This document shows positions 15,175 to 24,358 of a DNA stretch of 35,105 nucleotides, one piece after another. The DNA is from JBBAFM01 sp041655415 (GTDB taxonomy: Bacteria; Bacillota; Clostridia; Peptostreptococcales; JAAYPU01). Position 1 is the first letter of the stretch; the number at the start of each line of letters is the position of its first letter. The notes below the pieces were generated by a model. It had not been told where the DNA came from. It saw only the letters and a program-made list of their open reading frames with translations, and made no database searches. The stretch spans positions 1 through 35,105 of the forward strand of contig CAYSBC010000016.1 of NCBI GenBank assembly GCA_964429195.1. Direction: 5' to 3'. The translations under genes and the position numbers were made by a program.

Positions 15175-15705
15175 ATGAAAACAAAAAAATTAATACTATC
15201 AGCTCTGCTGATAGCAATCAGTATTATTCTGACAAGGTTTCTGTCATTTTATGTTCCCATAGGTGGAAGCACAACTGTTCGAGCTGGTATTGGGCATATC
15301 CCCATTCTGTTGGCAGGTATGTTCTTAGGTCCACTGGCCGGAGCTTTCGTGGGAGGCATCAGTGATGTATTGGGGGTTGTCATGTTTGCCCCTTATGCAC
15401 CCTTTCCCGGGTTTACACTCTCCGCAGTTTGCTTAGGGTTTTTAGCAGGTCTATGTATGAAGTTCTTTAAAAACAAGACCTTGTCCTTCAAGCATATAGT
15501 GCTGTTGGTCTTTGTCGCTGAAATCCCTGCTTCCATGTTTATCAACACCCTGTCTGCATCCATACTATACGCTATACCTTTTTCTTTCTTGTTTCCGATA
15601 AGAGCTGTTTCTACTACTGTTTTTTCAATCCTTTACAGCATCCTAGTGTATGGCATTTACAAAAAACTTATTCGCCTGGATTATATAAAGAGTATCTTGG
15701 AATAA
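15175..15705 (+). CDS. folT: Folate ECF transporter S component FolT
   Basis: Substrate-binding membrane subunit of an energy-coupling-factor importer. It works with the shared EcfA/A'/T module, which is not in this window. It is 176 aa with about six hydrophobic segments. The pattern VRAGIGHIPILLAGMFLGP followed by GAFVGGISDVLG is characteristic of FolT. The upstream THF riboswitch independently fixes the substrate as folate. The start ATG immediately follows the T run of the regulatory hairpin. It converges on an unknown gene across a perfect palindrome. Confidence 0.93.
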   Translation: MKTKKLILSALLIAISIILTRFLSFYVPIGGSTTVRAGIGHIPILLAGMFLGPLAGAFVGGISDVLGVVMFAPYAPFPGFTLSAVCLGFLAGLCMKFFKNKTLSFKHIVLLVFVAEIPASMFINTLSASILYAIPFSFLFPIRAVSTTVFSILYSILVYGIYKKLIRLDYIKSILE

Positions 15706-15706
15706 A

Positions 15707-15750
15707 AAATATATTTAGCTAGAGAGAATTCTCTCTAGCTAAATATATTT
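15707..15750. terminator. 44-bp perfect palindrome, bidirectional terminator between folT and converging gene
   Basis: Arms of 22 bp with no central spacer, centred between 15728 and 15729 on GAATTC. It begins two bases after the folT stop codon and contains the last three codons and stop of the gene on the other strand. The outer AAATATATTT supplies T-rich ends in both directions, though neither is a long pure T run. Bidirectional termination is the likely role. Confidence 0.7.
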
Positions 15751-16185
15751 CATAAGACTTCTTATCATATTCACTTTTTGATTCATATAACGTATCTGTT
15801 TTACATTGGCAGTATCTAATATTTCCACTATACCCTTGCCCTTTTCCAATAGACTCCCCTTGTTTTTTCGCAGATGATTCATTTGGTCATTTATTGCAAG
15901 AAATTTTATAACTCTATCTTGTTTGTTACCATTTAAGTAAGGAACTGCCGCTTCTAATACTTTGATTGGCCTGTTAGGTATATCCAAAGACATCATGCTT
16001 TCTGCCTTTTTTTTGTATAATCCTTTATTCATTCCATAGATGTTTTCCAGAATATTAAGCATGGCTTCTGCTCCGGTAAAAACATTTCTCATACTTTTAT
16101 TTGAATATGGCATGATATCTTTGATTATGTTATTTGTCATCATTATTTTTTCATAATTATTATAGGATTTTAATTTATCCTCCAA
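15739..16185 (-). CDS. Conserved-looking hypothetical protein, about 148 aa
   Basis: I do not recognise this protein. It is basic, soluble and predominantly helical, with no membrane segment, signal peptide or Cys. It has many Met, Asn and Lys residues. Its most structured-looking part is SLDIPNRPIKVLEAAVPYLNG (about residues 67-87), followed by helices around KQDRVIKFLAINDQMNHL. The start is uncertain. A TTG at 16185 has GTGGAGGT seven bases ahead. An ATG at 16191 is too close to that site, and an ATG at 16203 has none, so I prefer TTG. Its stop codon lies inside the palindrome shared with folT. It is divergent from the patatin-like gene. Confidence 0.75.
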   Translation of the reverse strand: MEDKLKSYNNYEKIMMTNNIIKDIMPYSNKSMRNVFTGAEAMLNILENIYGMNKGLYKKKAESMMSLDIPNRPIKVLEAAVPYLNGNKQDRVIKFLAINDQMNHLRKNKGSLLEKGKGIVEILDTANVKQIRYMNQKVNMIRSLMKYI

Positions 16186-16298
16186 AGCCATACCTCCACT
16201 CATTTTACCATTTAATAAGCCTTAAGTTATTCTATTCAATGGCTATAAAATATGTTACAATTTATTTATGGTATTCTTTCGACAAGGAGATAGCGCAT

Positions 16299-17066
16299 AT
16301 GTTTTTAAAGCCAAAAGAGAAAAAAATTGGCCTCGCCCTCAGCGGAGGCTCTACATGGGGAATGGCTCACATAGGTGTATTGCAGGCCTTGGAAGAGCTG
16401 GATATAAAAGTTTCTTATATTAGTGGCACCAGTGTAGGTTCTTTTATAGGTGCCTTGTATGCAAGTGGCATTTCTTCGACTCAATTAGAAAGGATAGCGT
16501 CTTCAGCTAATTGGGGGAAGTTTTCACGCCCCCATATCTCCTTTACAGGTCTCTTTTCTCTTGAACCTATGGAAAGGTTTATCCGAAAATATTTAAAAAA
16601 TCCCTATATTGAAAATATGCCTCTTCCTTTTTGCGCCGTGGCTACAGATATCCTTAGTGGAAAGGAAGTCCTATTCGAAAGCGGCTACCTACCGACTATT
16701 ATAAGAGGCTCTTGTTCTATCCCAGGTATATTTGAACCTGTTGTTATGGATGACATGCTCATTGTTGATGGTGGAATAGTGAATAATCTTCCTGTTTCGG
16801 CAAACCGAGCCCTCGGAGCCGATTTTGTCATTGGTGTCAATTTATCACCTGAGATCAGCAATTTTATTCCTCATAATACTGTCGAATTATTAATAAAGAC
16901 ATTTTTGGTGATGCAAAATGCCAATACTCTTAAAGAAGCTGCCATGGCAGATGTCCTTATCGATATTAACCCAGAAAAAATAAGCCCTGCAGATTTTAAA
17001 TCCGCTAAAGAGCTTATTGCATTAGGTTATGAAAGAGCTATGTATGAGCTATCCGACCAATTTTAG
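16299..17066 (+). CDS. Patatin-like phospholipase family protein
   Basis: Predicted serine lipid acyl hydrolase with a Ser-Asp dyad, related to RssA/YlbK proteins. It is 255 aa from the ATG at 16299, which has AAGGAG nine bases upstream; the longer open frame has no such site. Ser45 in GTSVGS is the nucleophile and Asp157 in IVDGGIVNN is the partner. RGSCSIPGIFEPV (about 136-148) is the usual third block. The glycine-rich oxyanion loop reads SGGSTWGMAHIG, with Trp where Arg or Lys is usual. There is no signal peptide or membrane helix, so it is cytoplasmic. Its stop codon overlaps that of pyk by four bases. Confidence 0.9.
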   Translation: MFLKPKEKKIGLALSGGSTWGMAHIGVLQALEELDIKVSYISGTSVGSFIGALYASGISSTQLERIASSANWGKFSRPHISFTGLFSLEPMERFIRKYLKNPYIENMPLPFCAVATDILSGKEVLFESGYLPTIIRGSCSIPGIFEPVVMDDMLIVDGGIVNNLPVSANRALGADFVIGVNLSPEISNFIPHNTVELLIKTFLVMQNANTLKEAAMADVLIDINPEKISPADFKSAKELIALGYERAMYELSDQF

Positions 17067-18829
17067 ATAATGGTAGCTCTGCCTTTATAAATAATTCCTG
17101 CAGCTGTATCTACTGTAATACACATACCGTCCTTTAATATTGTTGTTGCATTTTCAGCTCCCACTATGGTTGGTATATTGAGGTTAAGGCCTACAATGGC
17201 AGTATGACAGGTTAGCCCGGCTTCTTCAACAATAAGAGCTGAGGCTTTTTTCATATAAGGAACCATATCGCTGTCTGTTCCATGGCTTACTAAAATATCG
17301 CCTTTTTTCATTTTTTCTTCTGCTTCTTTTGCGTTGCTTACGATGCAAACATGGCCTACCGCATGTCGGCTTCCTATTCCAATTCCTTTAATTAAAATCT
17401 TACTTACCACGTCAACTCTTAGCATATTGGTGGATCCCGATATGCCTACAGGAACACCTGCTGTCAACACAATCAGATCTCCATACTCAATAAAACCTTC
17501 TTCCAAGGCCTTCTTTTTAGAATCTTCGAAAATATCACTGATATCCTTGAGATTATCGATGACCATAGGAGTTATTCCCCATACTAATGCCATCTTACGT
17601 GCTACCTTCTCACTGCTTGTAGTCGCTACAATTGGAACAATGGGTCTGAACTTGGATATCATTTTGGCCGTATACCCACTGCTGGTAGCGGCAAATATTG
17701 ACTTTGCCCCTAAATCTTCCGCACTTCTATACGTCGCTTGGCTTATTGCATCCGTTATTGTCGTGTTTTTTTCTCTGCTTTTTTGTTTTAATATTTTTTG
17801 ATAATCCAAAGAGGCTTCTGTTTTCTTCGCAATGGTTGCCATCGTTATAACAGATTCTACCGGATATTTTCCTGCAGCTGTTTCTCCGGAGAGCATGATG
17901 GCATCCGTTCCATCAAATATTGCACTGGCTACGTCTGTTACCTCCGCTCTCGTCGGTCTCGGATTTCTCATCATGGAATCCAGCATTTGTGTTGCTGTTA
18001 TAACCGGCTTCCCTACACTATTGCATTCCCTAATGATTCTTTTTTGGATAAGAGGTATTTCCTCAGGTGGTATTTCTACTCCTAAATCTCCACGAGCTAC
18101 CATGACACCTTCCGATATTTGAATAATCTCCAAAAGATTGTCTACACCTTCTTGATTTTCAATTTTAGCTATAATATCGATATCATTCGTGTTGTTTTCT
18201 TCTAATATTCTTTTTATTTCCATAATATCCTGTCTTTTTCTGACAAAGGATACTGCAATGAAATCCACATTGTTTTTAATTGCAAAAAGGATATCTTCTT
18301 TATCTTTATCGGTAATAGACGGTAAGTTGATGGCGACTCCCGGAATATTAATACCTTTATTATTCTTGATGGTTCCGGAATTCTTTACCTGACAAACAAT
18401 TTCAGTACCTTCAATATTTTCTACTTCAAGGCAGATTAAACCATCATCAACAAGTATCCTGTCTCCAACGGATACATCATCTGCTAATCCTTCGTATGTC
18501 ACACTGCTTATTTCGTCACTGCCTACAATATCTCGTGTAGTAATTGTAAAGGTTTCCCCCTCTTTGAGATATATTTCATCCTTATCAAATTTTTTGGTTC
18601 GAATTTCAGGTCCTTTTGTGTCCAGTAAGATAGCTATATACACTCCTAACTCACCGCTCACTTCTCTGATGATATCTATTCTTTTTTTATGTTCCTCATG
18701 GTTTCCGTGAGAAAAATTTAATCGTGCTACGTTCATACCGGATTCTATCATTTTACGAATAGTATCCTTATCCTCACAAGCGGGACCAATTGTGCAAACA
18801 ATCTTAGTTCTCTTCAATAATCTTTCCAT
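17063..18829 (-). CDS. pyk: Pyruvate kinase with C-terminal PEP-utilising domain
   Basis: Last step of glycolysis: PEP plus ADP to pyruvate plus ATP. At 588 aa it is longer than the E. coli type because of a C-terminal extension, as in Bacillus. The core begins KIVCTIGPACEDKDTI and includes NFSHG, LLDTKGPEIRT, the Lys of DIIAKIENQEG, ARGDLGVEIP and ITATQMLDSM. The extension (about 500-588) is a PEP-utilising mobile domain whose swivelling-His motif reads EEAGLTCHTAIVG instead of the usual GGLTSHAAI. The ribosome binding site is AAGGAGG. It follows pfkA by about 30 bp in the same direction, pairing two control points of glycolysis. Confidence 0.97.
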   Translation of the reverse strand: MERLLKRTKIVCTIGPACEDKDTIRKMIESGMNVARLNFSHGNHEEHKKRIDIIREVSGELGVYIAILLDTKGPEIRTKKFDKDEIYLKEGETFTITTRDIVGSDEISSVTYEGLADDVSVGDRILVDDGLICLEVENIEGTEIVCQVKNSGTIKNNKGINIPGVAINLPSITDKDKEDILFAIKNNVDFIAVSFVRKRQDIMEIKRILEENNTNDIDIIAKIENQEGVDNLLEIIQISEGVMVARGDLGVEIPPEEIPLIQKRIIRECNSVGKPVITATQMLDSMMRNPRPTRAEVTDVASAIFDGTDAIMLSGETAAGKYPVESVITMATIAKKTEASLDYQKILKQKSREKNTTITDAISQATYRSAEDLGAKSIFAATSSGYTAKMISKFRPIVPIVATTSSEKVARKMALVWGITPMVIDNLKDISDIFEDSKKKALEEGFIEYGDLIVLTAGVPVGISGSTNMLRVDVVSKILIKGIGIGSRHAVGHVCIVSNAKEAEEKMKKGDILVSHGTDSDMVPYMKKASALIVEEAGLTCHTAIVGLNLNIPTIVGAENATTILKDGMCITVDTAAGIIYKGRATII

Positions 18830-18861
18830 GCTAAACCTCCTTCAATAAGGACTATCTTCCA

Positions 18862-19824
18862 TTATAAAGTCAATACGGATGCCAACTTATACATTTCTTC
18901 ATTCTTCATCTTCTTCATCTCTAATGCTTCTTCTAAATCATGATCTGTTACCCTATTGCCATGAACACCCACAGCTTTTTTTTCTTGACCGCTTATTAAA
19001 AGCTCTACGGCCCTGTTGCCTAATTTGCTTGCTAAAATACGGTCGGATGCCGTAGGGCTCCCGCCTCTTTGAATATGTCCTAATACAGTCAACCTGCATT
19101 CTATCCCTGCCTTTTTCTGAATAAGATGCATGAGTTCTTCTGCTTTTATGGATGCCCCTTCTGCTAACAAAATAATATTGTGAAGCTTACCTTTATTTTT
19201 ACCGATAATTAAATCTTCACACACTTTATTGACGTCAATTTTTTCTTCAGGTACCAAGATGACTTCTGCACCTCCGGCCAGCCCAGCATACAGAGCAATA
19301 TCACCACAATTTCTGCCCATGACCTCAATAATCGTTCCTCTCCTATGAGAAGAAGAGGTATCCTTAATATTGGCTATTGCTAATAATACAGTATTGACCG
19401 CTGTATCAAATCCTATACTATAATCCGTAAAACCCAAGTCATTATCAATTGTGGCAGGTATACCTATTACTTTTATACCTGCTTTTCCTAATTCCAGTGC
19501 ACCTCTTAAAGAACCGTCTCCGCCTACAACCACTAATCCATCCATCCTAAATATTTTTAAAATATTGAGGGCCTTTTGAAAGCCTTCTTCTGTGCGAAAC
19601 TCCTCACTTCTCGCTGTCCCCAAAAATGTGCCGCCTCTTTGCAATTTGTCTGCTACAGTTGCAGTATCCAAGTTTTTGATATCGCCAGTAATAAGGCCTG
19701 CATAGCCTCTATAAATTCCTGCAACCTCTATGTTCTCATACAGTGCCCTCCTAACTACTGCCCTTATGGCTGCATTCATTCCCGGAGAGTCACCGCCACT
19801 GGTTAATATACCGATTTTTTTCAT
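18862..19824 (-). CDS. pfkA: ATP-dependent 6-phosphofructokinase
   Basis: Phosphorylates fructose 6-phosphate to the 1,6-bisphosphate. It is 320 aa, the usual bacterial length, from the ATG at 19824 with GGGGAGGG five bases ahead; the TTG fifteen bases earlier overlaps that site. ITSGGDSPGMNAAIRAVV-type N-terminus, GGDGSLRG, the catalytic TIDNDL, and the MGRNCGDIA substrate block are all present. It sits 19 bp after dnaE and before pyk. Confidence 0.98.
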   Translation of the reverse strand: MKKIGILTSGGDSPGMNAAIRAVVRRALYENIEVAGIYRGYAGLITGDIKNLDTATVADKLQRGGTFLGTARSEEFRTEEGFQKALNILKIFRMDGLVVVGGDGSLRGALELGKAGIKVIGIPATIDNDLGFTDYSIGFDTAVNTVLLAIANIKDTSSSHRRGTIIEVMGRNCGDIALYAGLAGGAEVILVPEEKIDVNKVCEDLIIGKNKGKLHNIILLAEGASIKAEELMHLIQKKAGIECRLTVLGHIQRGGSPTASDRILASKLGNRAVELLISGQEKKAVGVHGNRVTDHDLEEALEMKKMKNEEMYKLASVLTL

Positions 19825-19843
19825 TGTATCCCTCCCCAAATTT

Positions 19844-22800
19844 TTATTTTATGATAACACATTCTCTGCCAAGAACTTCTTCCATACTTTGAATCAGCTT
19901 GTCTGTTATACTAATGCCGCTATCCTTTTGTAAAGCTATTTTTCTTTTTGATTTTTCACAATAGATCATTAAACTATCATGACCCTTATGCTCACTTACA
20001 ATGACACTTATTGCCTCCATAATTCGATTCTCATCCAATTCCTCAGAGATTTTTAAAAACAACTTTTGACAAGGCTTTTTCTCATTCATCAGATACTGAC
20101 TTTCATCAATAGGTATGATGACAGAGGCTATTAATTTCGGCGCTTCCTCTTCTTTTATATTAATTCTTCCTTTGATGACCACTATATTATCTTCCTGAAG
20201 GGTTGCAATACAATTTTCAAAAATATTGGGAAAAACAATGACTTCTATGGTGCCATAAAGATCTTCAACAGATATAAAAGACATCATTCTATTACTTTTA
20301 GTGACCATATTTTTTTTGCCTGTAATCATACCTGCTATGGTAACCTGGCTATTATCATCCCTGCTTGTTAATGAGGCCATCTCTTCGGTGTTAATCGAAG
20401 CTATCTTTTCAATTTTTTCTTTATAACCGGCTAAAGGATGTCCGCTGACATAAACACTGAGCATTTCTTTTTCCATAGATAACAAAAGTCTTTGGTCAAA
20501 TTCATTGATTTCAGGTAATATATCTCGTTTTAACTCACTTGTAAATTCCTCACCAATCGTATCAAATAACGAAACTTGTCCCTGAATATTTTTCTTGGCC
20601 ATGCTTTGGGAACCTTCTAAAAGCTTTTCATAAATACTTAACATTTGTGCCCTATTACCGTAGAGGTTATCAAAGGCCCCGGCTTTGATGAGGCTTTCAA
20701 TAGCCTTTTTGTTCAATTCGTGACAATCTATCTTATCAAAGAAATCAAAAATATCCTTGATTATTCCTTTATTCTTTCGCGCATCTACAATAGAAGAGGC
20801 TATATTGGCTCCCACATTTTTTACTGCCAGAAGTCCAAAACATATGGTGTTATCCACTACCGTGAACTTTCCTTCACTGGTATTAATATGAGGTGGTTTA
20901 ACCTTGATACCCAGCTCCCTGCAATTTCGGATATAAAGGGCTATCTTGTTTGCTTCACCCATCACACTGGTCAAAAGGGCCGCCATGAATTCAACAGGAT
21001 AATAAACCTTTAAATAGGCGGTTTCATAAGCTAGCACTGCATAGGCCGCGGCATGAGACTTATTGAAAGCATAATTTGCAAAATCAATCATATCATCGTA
21101 AATTTTATTTGCAATATCTGCAGGGATTCCATTCTTAACGCATCCCACTATTTCAGTCTTCCCCTCATCATCCTTTTTCCCATAGATAAAATATTGGCGC
21201 TCTTCTTCCATGATGCTCATTTTTTTCTTACTCATGGCACGCCTTACAAGGTCGCTCCTAGCATAGGAATACCCGGCCAAATCTCTAACTATTTGCATAA
21301 CCTGTTCCTGATAGATGAGGCATCCATAGGTCACATCTAATATGCCCTGTAATTTTTCATGAAGGTATTCTATTTTTTGAGGATGGTTTTTATTCCGGAT
21401 ATACTTAGGTATAGAATCCATAGGACCAGGCCTATAAAGGGCTACTCCCGCGATAATATCCTCGAATTTATCCGGTTTTAAGTCCTTCATAAATTGTTGC
21501 ATGCCTTGACTTTCCAGCTGGAATACACCAAGCGTGTTGCCGCTGCTAATCAAATCATATACATGCCCATCGTCATAGGCTATCGAAGAAAAGTCAAGAT
21601 GGATGCCATGATTTCTTTCAATCAGCTCTAATGCGTCTCTTATGACGGTTAGATTTCTAAGACCTAAAAAATCCATTTTTAGAAGTCCCAATTCTTCTAA
21701 TGTTCCCATAGTATATTGGGTACAAACCCCCTTATCCTGCAAATAAAGAGGAACATATTCATTCACAGGGTCTTTAGAAATAACAACTCCTGCGGCATGG
21801 GTGGAAGTATGACGGGCAAACCCTTCCAGGGATTTAGCCGCATCAATCAACTCTTTTACTCGGTCATCCCTATTATATTCAAGCCTTAACTCCCCACTGA
21901 CATCCAAAGCCTTTGATATGGTCATATCCAAGTCCATAGGTATTTTTTTCGCTATGGCATCCACCTCTGCATAAGACATATTGAGGACCCTGCCTACATC
22001 TCTGATGGCAGCCCTTGCCTTCATCCTACCAAAGGTAATGATTTGTGCAACTTTATCTTGTCCATATTTTTCTATAACATAATTGATGACTTCCTGCCTT
22101 CTTTCATAGCAAAAGTCAATATCAATATCCGGCATCGATATTCTTTCGGGATTAAGAAACCTTTCAAAAAGCAGGTTATATTCAATAGGGTCTATGTCTG
22201 TAATACGAAGGGTATAAGCAACTAAGCTTCCTGCTGCGGAACCTCTTCCGGGACCAACCATAATCTTATTTTTTCTTGCATAATCAATGAAGTCCCATAC
22301 AATTAAAAAGTATTCCACATAACCCATATTTTCAATTGTATCCAGTTCATATTCTAAACGTTTTTTTAAATCCTCCGTCATCATCTTGTATCTAGCTTTT
22401 AATCCTTCATAGCATAAATGACGTAAATATTCAATATTGCTCCATCCTTCCGGTCCTTCATAATTAGGAAGGTGTATTTCATTAAAGACAAAGTCAACAT
22501 TGCAGCGGTCTGCTATCACCTGTGTATTCTCAATAGCTTTATCGATATCTCCCAAAACAGCATGCATTTCTTCATAAGATTTGAGATAAAACTCCTCATT
22601 AGGAAATCTCATCCTGTACTCATCGTCAACTGTTTTTCCCGTTTGAATACAAAGTAAAATATCATGGATTTTGGCATCCTCTTTTTTGACATAATGAATA
22701 TCATTCGTCGCAACTAAAGGTATATTACACTCCCTTCCAATCTGTTGAATAAGAGGATTTATTTTTTTCTCTTCCTCCAGCCCTTGATTTTGAACCTCTA

Positions 22801-23314
22801 GATAAAAATTATCCGACCCAAAGATGGAGAGCAATGTAAAGGCTTCTTCTTTTGCACCGATATAATCATCGTTTAACAGTTTCCTGGCAATATTACCCGA
22901 TAAACAGCCACTTAAGGCTATCAGTCCCTCGCTATATTTTCTTAGGACGTTATAGTCAATTCTAGGCTTATAATAAAACCCCTCCGTATAGCCTATGGAG
23001 ACTATTTTGATGAGGTTTTTATAACCCTCATTATTCTTAGCCAATAAAACCAAATGACCTTGAGACTTATCTTTTTCGCTGTCTTTATCATACAGCGTTC
23101 TCATAGCTGTATAAACTTCACAACCGATGATAGGCTTAATCCCTTGTTTTTGGGCCTCCTTATAAAAATCAATAGCCCCAAACATCGTTCCATGATCTGT
23201 TATGGCTAAGGCTTTCATATCCAATTCTTTGGCTCTTTTTATTAATCCCTCTATCGATGCCGCCCCATCTAAAAGGCTGTATTCCGTATGGGTATGTAAG
23301 TGTACAAAATTCAT
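19844..23314 (-). CDS. dnaE: DNA polymerase III alpha subunit DnaE
   Basis: Replicative polymerase of the C family, 1156 aa. The PHP domain opens with HLHTHTEYSLLDG (residues 5-17) and AITDHGTMFGA. The polymerase active site shows GPGRGSAAGSLVAYTL and PDIDIDF (catalytic Asp pair). Later come the helix-hairpin-helix region and an OB-fold (VTIAGMITGKKNMVTKS). There is no inserted 3'-5' exonuclease domain, so this is DnaE rather than PolC. The start overlaps the whiA stop (ATGA), implying translational coupling. The order whiA-dnaE-pfkA-pyk is one I associate with clostridia. Confidence 0.97.
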   Translation of the reverse strand: MNFVHLHTHTEYSLLDGAASIEGLIKRAKELDMKALAITDHGTMFGAIDFYKEAQKQGIKPIIGCEVYTAMRTLYDKDSEKDKSQGHLVLLAKNNEGYKNLIKIVSIGYTEGFYYKPRIDYNVLRKYSEGLIALSGCLSGNIARKLLNDDYIGAKEEAFTLLSIFGSDNFYLEVQNQGLEEEKKINPLIQQIGRECNIPLVATNDIHYVKKEDAKIHDILLCIQTGKTVDDEYRMRFPNEEFYLKSYEEMHAVLGDIDKAIENTQVIADRCNVDFVFNEIHLPNYEGPEGWSNIEYLRHLCYEGLKARYKMMTEDLKKRLEYELDTIENMGYVEYFLIVWDFIDYARKNKIMVGPGRGSAAGSLVAYTLRITDIDPIEYNLLFERFLNPERISMPDIDIDFCYERRQEVINYVIEKYGQDKVAQIITFGRMKARAAIRDVGRVLNMSYAEVDAIAKKIPMDLDMTISKALDVSGELRLEYNRDDRVKELIDAAKSLEGFARHTSTHAAGVVISKDPVNEYVPLYLQDKGVCTQYTMGTLEELGLLKMDFLGLRNLTVIRDALELIERNHGIHLDFSSIAYDDGHVYDLISSGNTLGVFQLESQGMQQFMKDLKPDKFEDIIAGVALYRPGPMDSIPKYIRNKNHPQKIEYLHEKLQGILDVTYGCLIYQEQVMQIVRDLAGYSYARSDLVRRAMSKKKMSIMEEERQYFIYGKKDDEGKTEIVGCVKNGIPADIANKIYDDMIDFANYAFNKSHAAAYAVLAYETAYLKVYYPVEFMAALLTSVMGEANKIALYIRNCRELGIKVKPPHINTSEGKFTVVDNTICFGLLAVKNVGANIASSIVDARKNKGIIKDIFDFFDKIDCHELNKKAIESLIKAGAFDNLYGNRAQMLSIYEKLLEGSQSMAKKNIQGQVSLFDTIGEEFTSELKRDILPEINEFDQRLLLSMEKEMLSVYVSGHPLAGYKEKIEKIASINTEEMASLTSRDDNSQVTIAGMITGKKNMVTKSNRMMSFISVEDLYGTIEVIVFPNIFENCIATLQEDNIVVIKGRINIKEEEAPKLIASVIIPIDESQYLMNEKKPCQKLFLKISEELDENRIMEAISVIVSEHKGHDSLMIYCEKSKRKIALQKDSGISITDKLIQSMEEVLGRECVIIK

Positions 23315-24270
23315 ATTACTTCCCCTTTTTTAATCTTTTGTGCTATTTCCTCTATGCGTTTCATTCTGTGATTAACACCGGACTTTCCTAAGGCTGGATC
23401 CATCATTTCCCCTAATTCCTTGAGGCTACTTTCCATATTTTCTAATCGCAATTCTGCAATCTCTCTCAGCTTGTCCGGCAAAATTTTAAGTCCCTTGGTT
23501 TTTTCAATATATTTTATGCTTTCTATTTGCCGACCGGCCGTATCGACTATTTTGTTTAAATTGGCCGTATCACAATTCACAAGTCGGTTGACTTGATTTC
23601 TCACGTCTTTTACAATCCTTATGTTTTCCGCATCCAACAAAGTGTTATGAGCACCGATAATGCTGAGGAAATCAATGATCTGATCCCCCTCTTTTAAATA
23701 TACTATATAATTATTCTTACGGGCAATCATTTTGGCATTCAAACCAAAACTGTTGATAATTTGCTTAATCTCTTCTCCAATTTCACTTTGAGCAGTTACA
23801 ATTTCAAGATGATAGGACTTATTAGGATCCGATATAGATCCGGAACCTAAAAACACTCCCCTTAAATAGGCTCTTTTGCAGCATCGTTTGTAAATAAGTT
23901 TTCTGGGAACGCTACTGTTAATCCTGTGAGTACCTTGATCGTCCTCCATAATAATTTCTAATTTTTTTAATATTTTTTCTGCCTGCTCATCCAAAGATGC
24001 AGAAATTTGATAATAATAGCCCTTTCGATAGGTTCTGTTTCGATTAATGGTTAACTTTATCTGAATATCAAATAGCCTTCTCACAAGTTTTATCATTTTC
24101 CTTGCGACTGCTGCATTTTCAGTTAGTATTTCTACACTTATTATACCATTTTCCAAAAAGCTGATGTTGCCACTCATCCTTATAAAACCGGATAATTCAG
24201 CTAATTTGCAGCAGTTTGAATCAGGAATTATCTGAGAAAGTTCATTTTTTGTTTCACTTGAAAATGACAT
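23311..24270 (-). CDS. whiA: DNA-binding protein WhiA
   Basis: Gram-positive protein with an inactive LAGLIDADG-endonuclease-like N-terminal part and a C-terminal helix-turn-helix, involved in cell division and chromosome segregation. It is 319 aa from the ATG at 24270, which has AAGGGTGAT upstream; an earlier in-frame start lacks a site. Recognisable blocks are SFSSETKNELSQ at the N-terminus, KRAYLRGVFLGSGSISDP (about 135-152), VNRLVNCDTANLNK, and LGEMMDPALGKSGVNHRMKR near the end. The usual neighbours rapZ and yvcK lie upstream, beyond an inserted opposite-strand gene. Confidence 0.97.
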   Translation of the reverse strand: MSFSSETKNELSQIIPDSNCCKLAELSGFIRMSGNISFLENGIISVEILTENAAVARKMIKLVRRLFDIQIKLTINRNRTYRKGYYYQISASLDEQAEKILKKLEIIMEDDQGTHRINSSVPRKLIYKRCCKRAYLRGVFLGSGSISDPNKSYHLEIVTAQSEIGEEIKQIINSFGLNAKMIARKNNYIVYLKEGDQIIDFLSIIGAHNTLLDAENIRIVKDVRNQVNRLVNCDTANLNKIVDTAGRQIESIKYIEKTKGLKILPDKLREIAELRLENMESSLKELGEMMDPALGKSGVNHRMKRIEEIAQKIKKGEVI

Positions 24271-24358
24271 ATTATCACCCTTTTTTATGTATAATGTTTT
24301 CAATTTTTAACAAACTAACTCTATAGATGAAAAGTCAAATACCACAGGAGGTGAATCC

